Shown: positions 28,298-38,715, counted from the first letter of the stretch. The stretch: DNA of 64,000 nucleotides from an uncultured Acidobacteriia bacterium (GCA_903929755.1 CAIYVZ010000082.1:59599-123598); one strand, 5' to 3'. Made by a program: numbers and translations. Notes: a model not told the origin generated them from the letters alone.

Positions 28298-29571
28298 AGC
28301 TGGCGGGAATGCGGACCCTGGTGCTGGGGATGGAGAAGTCGGGCCGGGCGGTGGCGGAGTTTCTGCGGGCGCACGGGGCTGTGGTGACGCCTGCCGACAG
28401 GAAGCCTTTGGCCTTGCCCGGTTTTCGTCTGCAGAGCGAAGAGTTGTTCGATGAAGCGTGGGATTTAATTATTCCCTCGCCCGGCGTGCCGTTCGACCTG
28501 GCGGGGCTGCAGAGGGCTCGCGCGCGTGGCGTGCGGGTGGTGGGCGAGGTTGAATTGTCGGCTCCCTGGCTGCGCGGGCCGGTGATCGCCATTACAGGTT
28601 CCAACGGGAAGACGACGACGACTTCGCTGGTGGGGCACATTCTGCAGGCTGCGGGGATTTCGGCGCAGGTGGGCGGGAACATTGGAACTCCGGTGATCTC
28701 ACTAACGGAAACCTCGCGCGACGACCAGTGGAATGTTCTGGAACTTTCGAGCTTTCAGCTGGAGACGGTGCAGACGTTCCATGCGCAGGTTGCGGTGTGT
28801 CTGAATGTGACGCAAAACCATCTGGACCGGCACCATACGATGGCGCAGTACGCGGACGCCAAAGGGAATTTATTTCGTGCCCAGCGTGCGGGGGACCACG
28901 CCATCCTGAATGCCGACGACGAATGGTGCCGGGGCTTTGCACCCCTGACGCAGGGGACGCCAGCGTGGTTTGGGGCCCGCAATATTCGGGGCGGAAGTGT
29001 GTGGCTGGGCGAAGAGCACCTGATGGAACTCAGCGAGATTCCGATTCCGGGGCGGCACAACGCGGAAAACGTGCTGGCAGCCGGGTTCGCCGCCCGGCTG
29101 GCGGGTGCCAGCGTGGAACAGATTGCCGCTGCCGTGCGGACGTTCCGTGCTGTGGAGCATCGCCTGGAATTTGTGGCCGAGGCCGAGGGAGTTCGCTACT
29201 ACAACGACTCGAAAGCGACAAGCGTGGATGCGTCCATTAAGGCTCTCGACTCATTTGACCATGGCCTTTGGGTGATCCTGGGCGGCAAAGACAAGGGCAG
29301 CGACTACACGGTTCTGCGGGAGCGCCTGCACGCGAAGGCCAAGGCTGTGCTCCTGATTGGGGCGGCTGCGGAGAAGATTGCGGGGGACCTGAAGGGTGCA
29401 GTCCGCCTGGAGCGCTGTGACACCCTGGAGCAAGCGATGGCCGTAGCCAGGGCCGAAGCGCAGGCGGGCGATACGGTATTGCTGGCGCCGGCATGTGCCA
29501 GCTACGACCAGTTTGAGAGTTACGAGCATCGCGGCCGCGTGTTTAAAGAGATTGTGGGGAGACTAAAGTAA
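28294..29571 (+). CDS. murD: UDP-N-acetylmuramoylalanine--D-glutamate ligase
   Basis: 425 residues. GSNGKTTTTSLVGHIL is the ATP loop (around residue 99), with NVTQNHLDRHHTM and YNDSKATSVDASIKAL typical of MurD; the N-terminal Rossmann-like domain begins RTLVLGMEKSGRAVAEFL. It adds D-Glu, the second stem residue. Overlaps mraY by 4 bp and ftsW by 1 bp. Confidence 0.95.
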   Translation: MKLAGMRTLVLGMEKSGRAVAEFLRAHGAVVTPADRKPLALPGFRLQSEELFDEAWDLIIPSPGVPFDLAGLQRARARGVRVVGEVELSAPWLRGPVIAITGSNGKTTTTSLVGHILQAAGISAQVGGNIGTPVISLTETSRDDQWNVLELSSFQLETVQTFHAQVAVCLNVTQNHLDRHHTMAQYADAKGNLFRAQRAGDHAILNADDEWCRGFAPLTQGTPAWFGARNIRGGSVWLGEEHLMELSEIPIPGRHNAENVLAAGFAARLAGASVEQIAAAVRTFRAVEHRLEFVAEAEGVRYYNDSKATSVDASIKALDSFDHGLWVILGGKDKGSDYTVLRERLHAKAKAVLLIGAAAEKIAGDLKGAVRLERCDTLEQAMAVARAEAQAGDTVLLAPACASYDQFESYEHRGRVFKEIVGRLK

Positions 29572-30713
29572 TGGCGCAGAAACTGAAGACTGACCGCACG
29601 TTATTTATGACTGTCCTGGTGATGGTCCTGTTCGGCTTCATCATGGTTTACAGCGCCTCGAGCGTGGTAGCCGAGATGAAGCGGGGCACAAGCTATTACT
29701 ACGCGCTGCGGCAGCTCCTGTGGATTGTTGCCGCCATCCCCGTGCTGATTTTCTTCAAGAATCTGCATTACCAGAAGCTGCAGACTCCGGCAGTGGCGTT
29801 CACGCTGATGGGGCTGGTGTTTATTATGCTGATTGCGGCTTATGTGATGGATCCGGCGCAGCACCGGTGGATTCGCTTTCCCCTGGTTGGCGGCATTCAG
29901 CCGGCCGAGTTGGCGAAGCCCGCGGTGGCTCTGTTTTTGGCGTATTTCATCGCTTTGCGGTCGAGGGCGATTAACAGCCGGTACACGCTGGTCCCGGCGA
30001 TTCTGGCCGTTGGTTTCATTACGATGGCTGTGGTGGTGGCCGATCTGGGGACGCCGATCGTGCTGGTTACGACGGCTGCGGCGATGTTCTGCGTGGCGGG
30101 GCTGGAATGGCGGTATGTGGGGATCGCGCTGGTTGTCGGGTGCCTGGCGGGGGTGGTGGCGGTGGCGGCGAAACCCTACCGTCTGGTGCGTGTGATTCGG
30201 TTTGCGGACCCGCAGTTCAAGCTGGTGGATAAGTTCGACAAGGCCGGCTGGATTCGGACGCAGATGAAGAAGTCGGTAACCGCGAAGGACACGAACTACC
30301 AGATTGAGCAGTCGAAGATTGCGGTGGGTTCGGGCGGCATTACCGGCGTGGGGCTGATGCGGGGCAAGCAGAAGCTCTTCTACCTGCCGGAATCGCATAC
30401 GGACATGATTTTTGCGGTGGTGGGCGAAGAATGGGGTTTTGTGGGGTCATCGCTGGTGGTGCTGGGGTTCCTGATTATCCTGTGGCGGGGCATACGTGCA
30501 ACGGTATTAATGCAGGATGAGTTTGGGCGGTATCTGGCGCTGGGGATTACGGCAATGCTGGTGATCCAGGCCTTCTTTAACATCAGTGTGGCGCTGGGGC
30601 TGGTGCCGCCGAAGGGCATTCCGCTGCCAATGATCAGTTTCGGGGGCAGTTCGCTGCTGGTGACGCTGGCGTCACTGGGGATCCTGATGAATATTTCTGA
30701 ACATGCCGGATAG
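29571..30713 (+). CDS. ftsW: Septal peptidoglycan polymerase FtsW (SEDS family)
   Basis: 380 residues, ten predicted membrane helices. SEDS features: IMVYSASSV in the first helix, GGIQPAELAKPAVALFLAYF, KQKLFYLPESHTDMIFAVVG before the last helices, and PMISFGGSSLLVTLASLGIL near the C-terminus. Partner of FtsI in polymerising septal glycan. It starts on the last base of the murD stop and its 3' end overlaps murG by 11 bp. Confidence 0.93.
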   Translation: MAQKLKTDRTLFMTVLVMVLFGFIMVYSASSVVAEMKRGTSYYYALRQLLWIVAAIPVLIFFKNLHYQKLQTPAVAFTLMGLVFIMLIAAYVMDPAQHRWIRFPLVGGIQPAELAKPAVALFLAYFIALRSRAINSRYTLVPAILAVGFITMAVVVADLGTPIVLVTTAAAMFCVAGLEWRYVGIALVVGCLAGVVAVAAKPYRLVRVIRFADPQFKLVDKFDKAGWIRTQMKKSVTAKDTNYQIEQSKIAVGSGGITGVGLMRGKQKLFYLPESHTDMIFAVVGEEWGFVGSSLVVLGFLIILWRGIRATVLMQDEFGRYLALGITAMLVIQAFFNISVALGLVPPKGIPLPMISFGGSSLLVTLASLGILMNISEHAG

Positions 30714-31833
30714 CAGGCCAGGCTTCGTGATGGCGGGGGGCGGCACTGGAGGGCATGTGATTCCGGCAATCGCGGTGGCGCGCCAGTTGGTTTCGGCGGG
30801 GTGCCGGGTGCGGTTCATCGGGACGGAGCGTGGGGCTGAGGCGCGACTGGTTCCGGCTGCCGGGTTTCCGCTGGAACTGATCCGCGTTGGTGGCCTGAAA
30901 AATCTGGGATTTGCCACGAAGCTGAGCAGTGTTTGGCAGTTACTGGTTGCCACGCTGGGGCAGGTGCGGGGTTTTGGCCGGGACCGGCCCGTGGCGGTGT
31001 TCAGCATGGGCGGATACGTGGCGGGACCTCCGGTGCTGGCCGCTCTGCTGCGCGGGATTCCGCTGGTGGTGATGGAGCCGAACGCCATACCCGGCGCGAC
31101 GAATAAATGGGTAGGGAAGTGGGTCCGCCGGGCTTTGGTTTCTTTTGAGGGTACGGCGAAGTATTTCCCGGCAGGCAAGACCGAAATCACGGGCTTGCCG
31201 GTCCGGGACGAGTTTTTTCAGGTAGTGGAGCGGGCAGCGGAAGGTATTTTAAATATCCTGATCACCGGCGGCAGCCAGGGGTCCAGAACCTTGAATGAAG
31301 CGGCGCGGGACAGTTGGCCCCTGTTCGTGAAGGCGGGGTTACCGGTGCGGATTACGCACCAGACCGGGACTGCCATGTATGAGCCGATCCGGGCCGGGTT
31401 TCTGCAGACAGGGCTGGCCGGTGAGGTATGTGAGTTTATTTCGGACATGCCGACGGCCTTCGCCAGGGCGGATCTGATTATCTGCCGGGCCGGCGCCGGG
31501 GCGGTGGCGGAACTGGCGGCGGCGGGAAAGGCTGCCGTGTTGATTCCTTTCCCCTTTGCGGCGGACGATCATCAGTTGAAGAATGCGCAGGCGTTTGACG
31601 CGGCGGGCGCAGCTATGTTGTGCCTGGATAAAGAGTGGACGGCGCAGAGGTTTTTTGATACGGTGACGGCGTTTCTGGGGAATCCGGAGAGACTGGCGGA
31701 GATGGGCCGAAAGGCTCGGGCACTGGCGAAACCGGGCGCGGCGCGGCGGGCGGCCAGCATCCTGCTTGAGGAAGCGGGCCTGAGGGCTGATTATTCATTG
31801 ACAGACGCGACCCCGGATCGGAACAATAGGTAG
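30703..31833 (+). CDS. murG: Undecaprenyl-PP-MurNAc-pentapeptide GlcNAc transferase
   Basis: 376 residues. The N-terminal glycine loop [20 protein letters not shown] and a second-domain loop [14 protein letters not shown] are clear, as is [20 protein letters not shown] for UDP-GlcNAc binding. It converts lipid I to lipid II on the inner membrane face. The start lies inside the ftsW 3' end. Confidence 0.95.
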   Translation: MPDSRPGFVMAGGGTGGHVIPAIAVARQLVSAGCRVRFIGTERGAEARLVPAAGFPLELIRVGGLKNLGFATKLSSVWQLLVATLGQVRGFGRDRPVAVFSMGGYVAGPPVLAALLRGIPLVVMEPNAIPGATNKWVGKWVRRALVSFEGTAKYFPAGKTEITGLPVRDEFFQVVERAAEGILNILITGGSQGSRTLNEAARDSWPLFVKAGLPVRITHQTGTAMYEPIRAGFLQTGLAGEVCEFISDMPTAFARADLIICRAGAGAVAELAAAGKAAVLIPFPFAADDHQLKNAQAFDAAGAAMLCLDKEWTAQRFFDTVTAFLGNPERLAEMGRKARALAKPGAARRAASILLEEAGLRADYSLTDATPDRNNR

Positions 31834-31838
31834 ATAAA

Positions 31839-33215
31839 ATGTTTTTCTCGAAGCAGCATCTGCACTTTGCAGGTATCGGCGGAATTGGCATGAGCGGGAT
31901 AGCTGAGGTTCTGCTCAACCTGGGCTATGAGATTTCGGGGTCGGACCTGAAGCTCTCGCCGACCACGGAACGCCTGGTGACACTGGGGGCGAAGGTCTAC
32001 CAGGGACATAACGCTGCCCATGTGGCGGGCGCGAAGGCGCTGGTAGTGAGTTCGGCGGTGGATTCCAGCAATCCGGAAGTAATTGAAGCTCGCCGGTTGC
32101 AGATTCCGGTGATTCCACGCGGGGAACTTCTGGCCGAACTGATGCGGCTGAAGTATGGCATCGCGGTGGCGGGGAGCCACGGGAAAACGACGACCACTTC
32201 GATGGTGGCCACTATTTTAAGTCACGCGGGGAAGGACCCTACCGTTGTAGTTGGTGGGAAGGTTGCGGCGATGGGCGGGTCAAACGCACGCGTGGGCAAG
32301 AGCGACTTTCTGGTGGTGGAGTCGGACGAGAGCGACGGCTCGTTTCTGAAGCTTTCGCCGATTCTGGCGATTGTGACGAACATTGATCGCGAGCATTTGG
32401 ATCATTATAAGGACCTGGCGGCGATTCAGGCGGCTTTCGTTGAGTTTGTGAACAAGGTTCCGTTTTACGGGGCGGCGATTGTTTGTCTGGACAGCGAGAA
32501 CATCCAGAGTATTCTGCCGCAAATCCGGCGGCGCACCATTACTTATGGGCGGAGTGCGCAGGCGGACTATCAACCGTCCATGCAGCGACCCACGGAGTAT
32601 CACTCCACGTTTACTTTGCGGTGTGGCGGCGAGGACCTTGGCGAGTTCCACCTGAATATCCCGGGCGACCACAATGTTCTGAATGCGACGGCGGCGATTG
32701 CGCTTTGCATGGAACTGGGCGTGCCGGTGGAAACGATTCGGGAGGGATTGCGGAAGTTTACGGGGGTTGGGCGGCGTTTTGAGGTTCGGGGCGAAGTGAA
32801 CGGTGTTCGGGTGGTGGATGATTACGGGCATCACCCCACGGAAGTGCTGGCGACGCTGGCTGCGGCGAAGTCGGTATGCCCGGGGCGGCTGACGGTGCTG
32901 TTCCAGCCGCATCGGTACACGCGCACCATGCACCTGATGGACGATTTTGCACGCGCCTTTCACTCGGCCGACCGCGTGGTTCTGCTGGATATCTATGCGG
33001 CGTCGGAAAAGCCGATTGACGGTGTGTCGTCGGAGGTGCTGATGGAACGGATGCGGCAATTCGGGCACAGGAACGTGGAATATGCCGGCTCAGCGGACGC
33101 CGGAGTGGCGGCGCTTACGCGGGGGGCGCAGCGGGGGGACCTGCTGTTAACCCTGGGGGCGGGAAGCGTTTCCCAGCTGGCTGAGCGGATTGTGGAGGCA
33201 CTGAAGCGTGGCTAA
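31839..33215 (+). CDS. murC: UDP-N-acetylmuramate--L-alanine ligase
   Basis: 458 residues. [18 protein letters not shown] at the N-terminus, ATP loop [16 protein letters not shown] near residue 112, [12 protein letters not shown] and [14 protein letters not shown] are MurC signatures. It adds L-Ala to UDP-MurNAc. It begins 5 bp after murG and overlaps ftsQ by 8 bp. In many clusters murB and ddl follow murC; here ftsQ comes at once. Confidence 0.95.
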   Translation: MFFSKQHLHFAGIGGIGMSGIAEVLLNLGYEISGSDLKLSPTTERLVTLGAKVYQGHNAAHVAGAKALVVSSAVDSSNPEVIEARRLQIPVIPRGELLAELMRLKYGIAVAGSHGKTTTTSMVATILSHAGKDPTVVVGGKVAAMGGSNARVGKSDFLVVESDESDGSFLKLSPILAIVTNIDREHLDHYKDLAAIQAAFVEFVNKVPFYGAAIVCLDSENIQSILPQIRRRTITYGRSAQADYQPSMQRPTEYHSTFTLRCGGEDLGEFHLNIPGDHNVLNATAAIALCMELGVPVETIREGLRKFTGVGRRFEVRGEVNGVRVVDDYGHHPTEVLATLAAAKSVCPGRLTVLFQPHRYTRTMHLMDDFARAFHSADRVVLLDIYAASEKPIDGVSSEVLMERMRQFGHRNVEYAGSADAGVAALTRGAQRGDLLLTLGAGSVSQLAERIVEALKRG

Positions 33216-34026
33216 AAAGACGGTTGACACCCCGAAGCGCGACAGCACGCCGGAGACCTGGGGCGGGTGGCGGATGTGGCTGCGGCTTTCGGTCTGGACG
33301 CTGGGTTTTGCGGGACTTGCGTGGGGCGGGATAGAGGTTCGGTCGTTTCTGCGGGCCGATCCGCGCTTTAGTTTTGACTGTGAGACGGGGAATACTGCTT
33401 GTGGGCGCCTCGAAATCCACGGCGCGAAGAATTCGAATCCTGACAGATTGCGCGGGGTGTTCACGAAGGACTTTGGCCAGAGCATTTTCCGGATTCCTTT
33501 GGACGAGCGGCGGCGGAGTCTGCTGGCGGTGGACTGGGTGGCGTCGGCGGCGGTATCCCGTGTCTGGCCGAACCGCGTGGTGGTGACGATTACGGAACGC
33601 ACCCCGGTGGCGTTCGCGCGGATCCCGATTGCGGGTTCCATGCGGCATTATCTGGCGCTGGTGGATGCGGACGGCATGCTGATGACACTGCCGACGCGGT
33701 CGCGTTTCCATTTGCCGGTGGTGAGCGGGCTATCCGAACACCAGTCGGATGCCGAGCGCAAGCTGCGGGTAAAGGCGATGCAGCACCTGCTGGCGGATTT
33801 GGGCGCGCGGGCGCAGGACGTGGCGGAGGTAAATGTGGCCAGTGTGCAGGAACTGCGCGTGGTGGCGCAGGTGGAGGGTCGTGGCGTGGAATTGTGGCTG
33901 GGTGACCAGAACTATCTTTCGCGTTTCCAGAACTTTTTTAGCCACTATTCCGAAATTGCGAAGTCTTCCGGGGAAGCGGCGGTATTTGATTTGCGGATCG
34001 ACGACAGGATACTGGCCAAGCAGTGA
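33208..34026 (+). CDS. ftsQ: Cell division protein FtsQ
   Basis: 272 residues, GTG start overlapping murC. One membrane segment ([18 protein letters not shown], about residues 29-46), then a POTRA domain with [20 protein letters not shown] and [20 protein letters not shown], and a C-terminal FtsQ beta domain. It links FtsA/FtsZ-side events to the FtsBL/FtsWI synthase in the periplasm. The stop overlaps the ftsA start. Confidence 0.88.
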   Translation: MAKKTVDTPKRDSTPETWGGWRMWLRLSVWTLGFAGLAWGGIEVRSFLRADPRFSFDCETGNTACGRLEIHGAKNSNPDRLRGVFTKDFGQSIFRIPLDERRRSLLAVDWVASAAVSRVWPNRVVVTITERTPVAFARIPIAGSMRHYLALVDADGMLMTLPTRSRFHLPVVSGLSEHQSDAERKLRVKAMQHLLADLGARAQDVAEVNVASVQELRVVAQVEGRGVELWLGDQNYLSRFQNFFSHYSEIAKSSGEAAVFDLRIDDRILAKQ

Positions 34027-35252
34027 GCATGAACGCCAAACCTATTCTCGCGGCAGGCCTTGATGTGGGCAGTTCCCGGACGAGATGCGTAATCGCGTTG
34101 CTGGAAGGCGACCGTTTCCGTTTTCTCGGCTATGGCTATGCGGCTTCGGCGGGCTGGGCGAAGGGTCGGATTACGGACCCGGCGGCGGCTTCGGAAGCGA
34201 TTCGCGCAGCAGCCGAAGAAGCTGAAAAGATGGCGCAGGCCAGTATTGAAACCGTGGTTGCCGGCATTGGAGGGCTCGCGGTTCGGGGGGCCAATGTTCA
34301 TGGCAAGTGGGACCTGGGGCGGCCTCGCGAAATCACGCAGAAGGACATCAATCGTTCCATGGAACGGGCGATGCGGCTGCAACTGGCGGAAGACCGGATG
34401 ATTCTGCAGATTCTGCCGCAGGATTTCGCGGTGGACGACCACCCTGGGTATCACGATCCGCGCGGAATTGTGGGCTCGGTGCTCGAAGCCAGCGCACATC
34501 TGCTTACCGCGTCGGTTGCTGAGCACACGAACGTGGTGACGGCGATCAACAAGGCGCATCTTTCGGTGGATGAGACGGTGTATGAGCCGATTGCGGCCTG
34601 TTATGCGTCCGTGCTTCCCGAGGAACGCAGAGAGGGTGTGGCGCTGATTGATATCGGGCTGCATTCGACGGAGTTGATCTGCTACTACGGGGAATCTGCG
34701 CAGCTGGCGGTGTCGATCCGGCTGTGTGGAGACCACTTCTCGCGCGATCTGGCGCATGCTTTGCGGATACCAGTGGAAGCGGGTTCGGTGGTGAAGGAAC
34801 AGTTCGGCGGAGCAATATCAGCCGGTACGGCGCCGAACAGCGTGGTGGAATTACCCTCAACGGAAGTCCATGACCCGAATGACCGGGAACTTCGCGTCAC
34901 TCGTGAGGTACCTCGGCAAGTAGTGAATAAGATCCTGGAGTCGCGAGCGATTGAGTTATTCGATATGGTCCGCACCGAACTGGCGAAGGCCGGGATGCAG
35001 CGGGCCATCTCCACGGGGCTGGTGATTACCGGGGGCGGGGCTTTGCTGCCGGGGCTGTGCGATGTAGCGGAACGGGTTCTGGAGTGTCCGGTGCGGTTGG
35101 GCCTGGCGCAGGGGATTCTGGACTGGCCGGAAGAGATGAATGACCCGGCCTGGGCGACGGTGGCGGGGTTATCCATGTACGCCGCTCGTTTGCGTTCCAA
35201 GGTGGACGTGGAGAAACAGTCCGTGGGCCTGCTGGGCCGGATATTGCGTTAA
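34023..35252 (+). CDS. ftsA: Cell division protein FtsA
   Basis: 409 residues from GTG 34023; ATG 34029 is a near alternative. Actin-fold signatures: AGLDVGSSRTRCVIA (phosphate 1), GVALIDIGLHSTELICYYGE (phosphate 2) and GLVITGGGALLPGLCDVAER (adenosine). The C-terminal VGLLGRIL resembles a short membrane-targeting helix. It tethers FtsZ filaments to the membrane. Overlaps ftsQ by 4 bp. Confidence 0.93.
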   Translation: MSMNAKPILAAGLDVGSSRTRCVIALLEGDRFRFLGYGYAASAGWAKGRITDPAAASEAIRAAAEEAEKMAQASIETVVAGIGGLAVRGANVHGKWDLGRPREITQKDINRSMERAMRLQLAEDRMILQILPQDFAVDDHPGYHDPRGIVGSVLEASAHLLTASVAEHTNVVTAINKAHLSVDETVYEPIAACYASVLPEERREGVALIDIGLHSTELICYYGESAQLAVSIRLCGDHFSRDLAHALRIPVEAGSVVKEQFGGAISAGTAPNSVVELPSTEVHDPNDRELRVTREVPRQVVNKILESRAIELFDMVRTELAKAGMQRAISTGLVITGGGALLPGLCDVAERVLECPVRLGLAQGILDWPEEMNDPAWATVAGLSMYAARLRSKVDVEKQSVGLLGRILR

Positions 35253-35291
35253 TCAGACCCGAATTGAGAGGGTCAGGAGAGATGGAGCGAG

Positions 35292-36500
35292 ATGAGCGAT
35301 TTTAAATTCGAACTGCAGGAAGAAACGCACAAGGGTGCGCGGATCAAGGTCATCGGCGTGGGTGGCGGCGGCTCGAATTCTGTGGGGCGGCTCTATGCGG
35401 ACGGCCTTGAAGGCGTCGAGTTTTATGTGATGAACACAGATGCACAGGCTTTGGGCGCTACGCGGGTTCCGAACCGGGTGCAAATTGGCGAAAAGATTAC
35501 GTATGGTTTGGGCGCGGGGTCCGATCCGGCGGTGGGCAGACAGGCGGCGCTGGAAGATACGGAAAAGATTTGCGCGATTCTGGAAGGCGCGGACCTGGTG
35601 TTTGTAACGGCCGGGCTGGGCGGCGGAACGGGCGCGGGCGCGGCTCCGGTGGTGGCTTCACTGGCGAAGGGAATGGGCGCCCTGACAATTGCGGTAGTCA
35701 CTCGGCCTTTCACATTCGAAGGCGGCAAGAGGATGCGCCAGGCGGAGCGCAGCCTGGACGATCTGGCGGCTTCGGTGGATATTCTGACTTCTATCCCGAA
35801 TGATCGCCTTTTGCAGATGGCGCCTCCGGGTTCCGGGATTGGCGAAGCGTTCCGGATGGCGGATGACGTTCTGCGGCAGGCGGTGCAGGGTATTAGCGAA
35901 CTGATTCTGACGCCGGGCCTGATTAATCTGGATTTCTCAGACGTGAAGGCGGCGATTTCCGGCATGGGCATGGCGCTGATTGGAACAGCGACAGCGACCG
36001 GACCGAATGCGGTGGTAGAGGCCGCCCGCGCGGCTATTAGTTCGCCGCTGCTGGAAGACACGCGGATGACCGGGGCCCGGCAGGTGTTGATGAATATTAC
36101 GGCATCTCCGGGCATTGGTTTGCACGAGCTGAACGAGGCGTGTTCCTTCATTCGCATGGCGGCCAACACCGAGGATATGCAGCTCAACTTTGGCGTGATT
36201 ACCCGGGAGGATATGGGTGACGCGGTGAAGGTGACGATTATTGCCACCGGCTTCGGCGGGGCGGTTATGGAGCCGCCCGTGCAGGTTCTGCCGCGTGAAC
36301 AGTTCTTTGCCGAACGGGCAGGTGGCGGCGACCCGGAGAGCGAGGTTCCGCCGGGTACGGGCGTGACGGTGGCCACTGCCGCGCCGACGCCGATTCCGGA
36401 GCCGACCCCGGAACCGGAGCCTGTTCCGGAGCCGGAACCCGAGTTTGAAGATGAGCTTGACGTTCCGGCTTACCTGCGGCAGGGAAAGAGTCTGAGTTAG
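35292..36500 (+). CDS. ftsZ: Cell division GTPase FtsZ
   Basis: 402 residues. IKVIGVGGGGSNSVGRLY, the GTP tubulin motif GLGGGTGAGAAPVVASLA and SFIRMAANTEDMQLNFGVI are as expected. A Pro/Glu-rich linker (PEPTPEPEPVPEPEPEFEDE) leads to the C-terminal peptide LDVPAYLRQG, which binds FtsA and other partners. GGAGAGATGGAG upstream gives the ribosome site. Last gene of the cluster; no clear hairpin terminator is seen in the 74 bp before the next, oppositely oriented gene. Confidence 0.97.
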   Translation: MSDFKFELQEETHKGARIKVIGVGGGGSNSVGRLYADGLEGVEFYVMNTDAQALGATRVPNRVQIGEKITYGLGAGSDPAVGRQAALEDTEKICAILEGADLVFVTAGLGGGTGAGAAPVVASLAKGMGALTIAVVTRPFTFEGGKRMRQAERSLDDLAASVDILTSIPNDRLLQMAPPGSGIGEAFRMADDVLRQAVQGISELILTPGLINLDFSDVKAAISGMGMALIGTATATGPNAVVEAARAAISSPLLEDTRMTGARQVLMNITASPGIGLHELNEACSFIRMAANTEDMQLNFGVITREDMGDAVKVTIIATGFGGAVMEPPVQVLPREQFFAERAGGGDPESEVPPGTGVTVATAAPTPIPEPTPEPEPVPEPEPEFEDELDVPAYLRQGKSLS

Positions 36501-36574
36501 GGACTTCGGAGTTTGAGGCTTAGGGCGTTCGCGGACGGTTTGGCATGTACGTTCCGCCCGTTATGAAGGAACGC

Positions 36575-37528
36575 TCAGGCCGTCAGCAGAACTTTGAGTG
36601 CGCCTTTTCGTTCGGCGCGTTCAAAGGCGTCAACAGCGCGGCTGAGAGGGTAGGTTGCTGAGATCATCGACTCGACATCCACGCTGCCGGCGGCGAGCAG
36701 CGCCAGGGCGGGTTCGAACCGGCCACAGCGCGACCCGACCAGGGTAATTTCGTCAACAATTACGGGGGCGGTGTCGAGCGGCACCAGGCCGTGGACGGTG
36801 GATTTCAGGATGACGGTGCCTCGTGGCTGCGTCATGCGGACGGCTGTCTGGAGACCTTCGCGGGAGCCCGTGGCATCCACCACCCACTCGTACTCGGCTG
36901 CGGGCATGGCGTCTCGCACGATTTCCGTGGTGACGCCCTGCTTTCGGGCGATGCGGAGCTTCTCGGGGTGTCTGCCAAACTGGTGCACCTGAAGCCCATT
37001 CGCCTGCAAGACCTGCGCTACCAGCAGGCCGAGCTTGCCATCGCCCAACACTGCGACCGCACTACCGGCAGGGATTTGTACCTGATCCAGGATTTCGCAA
37101 GCGGCGGCCAGCGGTTCCATGAAGACCGCAGCTTCGGTGGGGACCGAGTCGGGCAGGACGTGGAGATTGACTTCAGGCAGGGTCAGGAATTCGGCGAACG
37201 CGCCAGGATGCCCGACGATGCCGAGGACGGTCCGGGTGGGGCAATGGCGGCCCAGGCCTCGCAGGCACCACTTGCAGGTTCCACACGCCAGGTTGATCTC
37301 ACCGGCGACGCGCTTGCCGACTAAAGTTGGTGTATCGGCCTCAACAACCTGCCCGACGAACTCATGGCCGGGGCAACCGCAGAACCCGTAATAGCCGCGC
37401 TTCAGTTCTATGTCGGTGTTGCAGATTCCAGCCGTGAGCAGGCGGATGAGGGCCGTGCCCCGTGATCTTGTTGGCACGGGGACGTCACGCAATGCCACCT
37501 GCCCATTTTCGAGATATACGGATACCAT
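36575..37528 (-). CDS. Zinc-type medium-chain alcohol dehydrogenase-like protein
   Basis: 317 residues, somewhat short for the MDR family (about 340-350). Catalytic-zinc segments AGICNTDIELKRGYYGF and PGHEFVGQVVEA are present, as is a structural-zinc loop with four cysteines (ACGTCKWCLRGLGRHC). The Rossmann motif is VAVLGDGKLGLLVAQVLQ. It probably oxidises an alcohol or polyol with NAD(P); the substrate is unknown. A tandem 14-bp repeat ends just before its start codon. Convergent with ftsZ. Confidence 0.85.
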   Translation of the reverse strand: MVSVYLENGQVALRDVPVPTRSRGTALIRLLTAGICNTDIELKRGYYGFCGCPGHEFVGQVVEADTPTLVGKRVAGEINLACGTCKWCLRGLGRHCPTRTVLGIVGHPGAFAEFLTLPEVNLHVLPDSVPTEAAVFMEPLAAACEILDQVQIPAGSAVAVLGDGKLGLLVAQVLQANGLQVHQFGRHPEKLRIARKQGVTTEIVRDAMPAAEYEWVVDATGSREGLQTAVRMTQPRGTVILKSTVHGLVPLDTAPVIVDEITLVGSRCGRFEPALALLAAGSVDVESMISATYPLSRAVDAFERAERKGALKVLLTA

Positions 37529-37556
37529 TTGTAGAGAACTGGTTGTAGCGAACTGG
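37529..37556 (-). repeat. Tandem 14-bp repeat at the alcohol dehydrogenase start, candidate operator
   Basis: On the + strand TTGTAGAGAACTGG (37529-37542) is followed directly by TTGTAGCGAACTGG (37543-37556), 13 of 14 identical. A GATACCA / TGGTATC inverted pair flanks the repeats (37521-37527 and 37553-37559). It covers the leader and ribosome-binding region of the leftward dehydrogenase gene, where a repressor would block expression. Confidence 0.45.
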
Positions 37557-37584
37557 TATCACGTTAGCACTCAAATCCGGCTGG

Positions 37585-38487
37585 TCAGAATATGATCTCG
37601 CGGGGCGGGAGGCTGAGTACCGGGCACCCGGCGTCGCGGATGATGCCATAGGCATGGGTCCTGAGGCGACCGGCAAAGCGGTTGATGGTGCCGCGACCGA
37701 TCACCACGAGATCCGCATTATGATGTGTTGCGGCATCATGCACCACATCGGAAACATTACCCGTTTCGAGGCAAACACCAAAAGCGGTACCCGTATCTTT
37801 CTGCAGCTTCGCGATGCTTTTGCGGGCGTTGTCCTTCAGAAAGGCCTCGAGGGGCTGATCGAAGTACATGGCGGGCCGGGTATCGGCGCCGGGGACGGAA
37901 TGGACGATGTAGCCATTGGCCTTCCAGGCGTCGGCGAAGTGCGCGGTGGCTTTGAGCAGATCGAGACTGCCGTCTTCCAGGTCCAAGGCGCACATCACGG
38001 TCTTTATAGAGGTGTGGCTGGGGAGTTCGGCGTCTTCCAGATGGGCCCCGGTCCAGACGGCGCAATGAGCGTCGTGCAGGACTTTGGCGGTGACGGAGCC
38101 GAGCAGCGCGGAACGGAATATGCCCCTGCCATGGGTGGGCATCATGATCAGGTCTGTATGCCAGGCTTTCGCCAGTTCTGCCACGGAAGATCCGGGATCT
38201 CCCTGCTCCACCAGGCGGGTAACGGCGGCACTGTTTGGGCTGGAAGCGGGGAAATCCACCGCAGCGAAGGCGGCCAGGCGCTCATCGGCCTCCTTCATGA
38301 GCCGGGGAAGGTCAAACTCGACGAAATAGCCACCGTCGTTGGCGGCGGCCCAGGCGGCGGGGCCTTCTACGACGTGCAGAAGGGTTACGGAGGCCCCAAA
38401 ATGCTCCGCCATGGCACGCACGTGGGGGACAGCGGCGTGACTCCGGGCGGAAAAGTCAACCGGGAATAGAATGTTGTGAAATCTCAT
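37585..38487 (-). CDS. Universal stress protein with two USP domains
   Basis: 300 residues from ATG 38487, which has AAGGAG eight bases upstream. Domain 1 begins FHNILFPVDFSARSHAAV and ends with the ATP-loop-like PTHGRGIFRSALLGSVTAKV. Domain 2 (about residues 162-300) begins IKTVMCALDLEDGSLDLL and has GRGTINRFAGRLRTHAYGII, a weaker loop that may not bind ATP. Such tandem proteins appear under starvation, redox or oxygen stress. It is divergent from the porin-cytochrome operon, so a shared regulatory region is possible. Confidence 0.88.
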   Translation of the reverse strand: MRFHNILFPVDFSARSHAAVPHVRAMAEHFGASVTLLHVVEGPAAWAAANDGGYFVEFDLPRLMKEADERLAAFAAVDFPASSPNSAAVTRLVEQGDPGSSVAELAKAWHTDLIMMPTHGRGIFRSALLGSVTAKVLHDAHCAVWTGAHLEDAELPSHTSIKTVMCALDLEDGSLDLLKATAHFADAWKANGYIVHSVPGADTRPAMYFDQPLEAFLKDNARKSIAKLQKDTGTAFGVCLETGNVSDVVHDAATHHNADLVVIGRGTINRFAGRLRTHAYGIIRDAGCPVLSLPPREIIF

Positions 38488-38715
38488 GAGGAATCTCCTT
38501 AATGGCACTAAGATGAGCATGTTTATGGCCAATTGCTGGCGGGGCTGCACCGGGTCTCCTCACAGGGGGGTGCGCCATGTGGCCCAGAATGGCGGATTAG
38601 GTGGGTGAATATTTGTCAGGTATTGCCCGACCTGGAGCGGACTCCCTTTGGTAACAGCGGCGGCAAATTACCGAGTTTTGATACGCTTCCGGAAGAGATA
38701 TGGATTTCGGTTGGA

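Noticed and set aside
36501..36574. Terminator after ftsZ
   Set aside because: No stable GC-rich hairpin followed by T's could be found by eye.
36710..36730. GGTTCGAACC-like motif suggesting a tRNA T-loop
   Set aside because: It lies in the alcohol dehydrogenase coding sequence and no acceptor or anticodon stems surround it.
37654..38469. A 271-codon + strand frame over the universal stress protein gene
   Set aside because: The - strand gene has two recognisable USP domains and a ribosome site; the + strand frame has neither.
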